DNA from: an uncultured Bacteroidales bacterium
Lineage (GTDB): Bacteria > Bacteroidota > Bacteroidia > Bacteroidales > UBA1715
Direction of reading: 5' to 3'
Assembly: GCA_937892155.1 (NCBI GenBank)
Contig: CALAUG010000021.1
Coordinates: 19,108 to 83,107 of the forward strand
Length of the DNA: 64,000 nt
The translations under genes were made by a program, and so were the position numbers. Every line of letters begins with the position of its first letter. Position 1 is the stretch's first letter. A model generated the notes under the pieces. It ran no database searches. It was not told the DNA's origin and saw nothing but the letters and a program-made list of their open reading frames with translations. Below, one piece after another: positions 62,299 to 64,000 of this stretch.

Positions 62299-63627
62299 AT
62301 GGTTATGAAAAAATTACATATAGAAACATACGGCTGCCAAATGAATGTGAGCGATAGCGAGGTTGTTGCCGCAATTTTGCAGAAAGAAGGCTATGAATAC
62401 ACAAAAAATATAGCTGATGCCGATGTGATTTTCCTGAATACGTGCTCTATCCGTGAACACGCTGAGAATAAGATTGTACAACGTCTGAATGAGTTGAAGA
62501 AACTTCGCTCAAATAATGAAAATTTGCTTATCGGCGTAATTGGCTGCATGGCTGAACGTTTACAAGGACGTTTGTTCGAGAAAAAGGGATTGGTTGATAT
62601 TGTTGCTGGTCCCGATTCGTATCGTGCTATGCCACAGTTACTTGAGCAAGCGTATGAGAAAAAACAGGCTATGGATGTGGAATTGTCGCTTACGGAAACC
62701 TATTCCGAGATTTTCCCATATCGTTACGAGGATAATGGCATTTCGGCCTTTGTTGCAATTATGCGCGGCTGCAACAATTTCTGCTCGTATTGCATTGTGC
62801 CGTACACGCGTGGCCGCGAACGTAGCCGCGATGTGGATTCTATTGTTGAAGAAGTGAAGAAATTGTATCAGCAAGGTTATAAGGAAGTTACGTTGCTTGG
62901 ACAAAATGTTAATTCGTATAAATTTGAAAAAGACGGTGTACAAGTTTCGTTTCCGCAATTGTTGGAACAAGTTGCTTTGGCTGTACCGCAGATGAGAGTT
63001 CGTTTTACAACATCACATCCTAAGGATTTGTCGGACGATTTGTTGTATGTAATGGCAAAATACGACAATCTTGCAAAATGGATTCATTTGCCTGTACAAA
63101 GTGGAAGTACGAGCGTTTTGCAACGTATGAACCGCCGTTACACGCGTGAATGGTATTTGGAACGTGTTGCCGCTATTCGGAGAATTTTGCCTGAAGCATC
63201 AATTACAACAGATATGATGTGCGGTTTTTCTGGTGAAACCGATGAAGAACAAGCCGACACAATTTCGTTGATTCGCGAAGTGGAGTACGATGCGGCATAT
63301 ATGTTTAAATATTCCGAACGTGAGGGAACAGTTGCGTCAAAACGGATGCCCGACAATGTTCCTGACGATGTGAAAGTGAAACGCTTGAATGAAATTATTG
63401 CCGTTCAAAATGAAATGTCGCGTAAGAAAAATGCCGAAGATGTTGGAAAAGTTTTTGAAGTGCTGATTGATGGTTCTTCAAAGAAAGATGAGTGCGAATG
63501 GAAGGGTAGAACATCTCAAAATAAGACCGTCGTATTCCCAGCGAACAATGTGAAACTTGGTGATTTTGTGAAAGTTATGATTGTTTCGTCAACGTCGGCA
63601 ACGCTTCGTGGAGAAATGGTAGAATAG
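62299..63627 (+). CDS. miaB: tRNA-2-methylthio-N6-dimethylallyladenosine synthase
   Basis: 442 residues (start 62299; ATG at 62305 possible). Three N-terminal cysteines (YGCQMN, NTCSIRE, IGCMAE) hold one cluster; CNNFCSYCIVPYTRGRERSRD holds the radical SAM cluster; TRAM domain at the end. It methylthiolates A37 after MiaA action (miaA at 45592). Confidence 0.96.
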   Translation: MVMKKLHIETYGCQMNVSDSEVVAAILQKEGYEYTKNIADADVIFLNTCSIREHAENKIVQRLNELKKLRSNNENLLIGVIGCMAERLQGRLFEKKGLVDIVAGPDSYRAMPQLLEQAYEKKQAMDVELSLTETYSEIFPYRYEDNGISAFVAIMRGCNNFCSYCIVPYTRGRERSRDVDSIVEEVKKLYQQGYKEVTLLGQNVNSYKFEKDGVQVSFPQLLEQVALAVPQMRVRFTTSHPKDLSDDLLYVMAKYDNLAKWIHLPVQSGSTSVLQRMNRRYTREWYLERVAAIRRILPEASITTDMMCGFSGETDEEQADTISLIREVEYDAAYMFKYSEREGTVASKRMPDNVPDDVKVKRLNEIIAVQNEMSRKKNAEDVGKVFEVLIDGSSKKDECEWKGRTSQNKTVVFPANNVKLGDFVKVMIVSSTSATLRGEMVE

Positions 63628-63650
63628 TAACTCGAAAAAAGAGACAGAAT

Positions 63651-63839
63651 ATGAAAAAAGAAGAATTTTCTTACGAAAAAACAATGCGTGATTTAGAAGA
63701 AATCGTAAACCGTATTGACTCAGGTGACTGCAAAATAGATGAATTGACAGAAGAAATCAAAAAAGCAAAAAAACTGATAGCACTTTGCAAAACCAAACTA
63801 CAGAAAATTGACGAAGAAGTAAAGGGAACGTTGGAATAA
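63651..63839 (+). CDS. xseB: Exodeoxyribonuclease VII small subunit
   Basis: 62 residues: FSYEKTMRDLEEIVNRIDSGDC, then LTEEIKKAKKLIALCKTKLQK, the XseB pattern. With XseA it degrades single-stranded DNA. The large-subunit gene is not in this window. Starts 23 bp after miaB. Confidence 0.9.
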   Translation: MKKEEFSYEKTMRDLEEIVNRIDSGDCKIDELTEEIKKAKKLIALCKTKLQKIDEEVKGTLE

Positions 63840-63931
63840 CCAACAACGAAACCCTCACCAAAAACAATAGCGAAGAATCAGCCACCACCACGATTATTCT
63901 TCGCAACCCCTTGTTTATGTGAATTCTTATT

Positions 63932-64000
63932 TCTCAACTCTCAACTCTTAACTCTTAATTCTTAATTCTTAATTCTTAATTCTTAATTCTTAATTCTTAA
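63932..64000. repeat. Heptanucleotide tandem repeat (TCTTAAT), running past the window edge
   Basis: Units: TCTCAAC twice (63932-63945), TCTTAAC once (63946-63952), then TCTTAAT six times (63953-63994) and a partial one to 64000, about ten in all. The first units differ by two or one base from the last, so the array ages toward the left. The preceding 63840-63931 holds no gene. Confidence 0.9.

Overview
The window is bacterial and almost certainly from the Bacteroidetes, most likely Bacteroidales. The reasons are a protein ending in a gliding-motility/type IX secretion (type B) C-terminal domain, the RNA-polymerase -7 motif TAnnTTTG upstream of many genes, a beta-propeller sensor of the hybrid-two-component type, the DUF3822-rsmD pair, a DksA-like protein without the full zinc cysteine set, homohexameric-type NADP glutamate dehydrogenase, and low-GC DNA with few Shine-Dalgarno sequences. 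I see no rRNA, tRNA, CRISPR array or insertion sequence. Species cannot be told from the sequence alone.

Layout. 1-5.2 kb: end of an unknown gene, an ORF6N regulator with a damaged start, a lipoprotein plus a large T9SS-exported protein (overlapping ATGA), and a Crp/Fnr regulator. 5.2-9.6 kb: a YolD-like protein with a Y-family polymerase behind a perfect palindrome, then the electron-bifurcating transhydrogenase pair NfnA/NfnB. 9.8-16.4 kb: an accessory, tightly packed minus-strand gene row (voltage-gated channel, small membrane proteins, GYF_2 protein, SPFH/GYF_2 protein, TerB-like/zinc-ribbon membrane protein, WG-repeat lipoprotein, three small lipoproteins). 16.4-23 kb: four copies of a 33-bp tandem repeat, a DUF4143 AAA ATPase, two tandem membrane Ser/Thr kinases sharing a 540-bp block with no differences, a Bacteroidetes-specific unknown protein, and a RhuM-type protein. 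23-35 kb: gdhA, a propeller-PP2C sensor, lspA, DksA-like, ileS, and a GH94 disaccharide phosphorylase. 35-54.6 kb: housekeeping genes (DUF6873/radical SAM pair, mutS2, mnmE, LysE-type exporter, nadD, zinc-ribbon protein, Nif3-like, PspC, cinA, low-Mr tyrosine phosphatase, miaA, epimerase, PhoH/PIN, RecD-like helicase, DUF3822, rsmD, a small beta-barrel protein and a WG-repeat protein). 54.7-64 kb: guaA, acyl-ACP thioesterase, rsmA, SpoIID-like, a split APH/RapZ-C pair, sialate O-acetylesterase, miaB, xseB, and a heptanucleotide repeat running off the window.

How genes work together. NfnAB and GdhA link ferredoxin, NADH, NADPH and ammonium assimilation, which fits an anaerobic fermenter; the GH94 phosphorylase would feed sugar phosphate from imported disaccharide. 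The least understood part is 9.8-21 kb: an SPFH/TerB/GYF_2/lipoprotein row beside duplicated envelope-spanning kinases. It looks like an envelope-stress or membrane-surveillance set, and it is the best candidate here for an undescribed system. That functional reading is inference.
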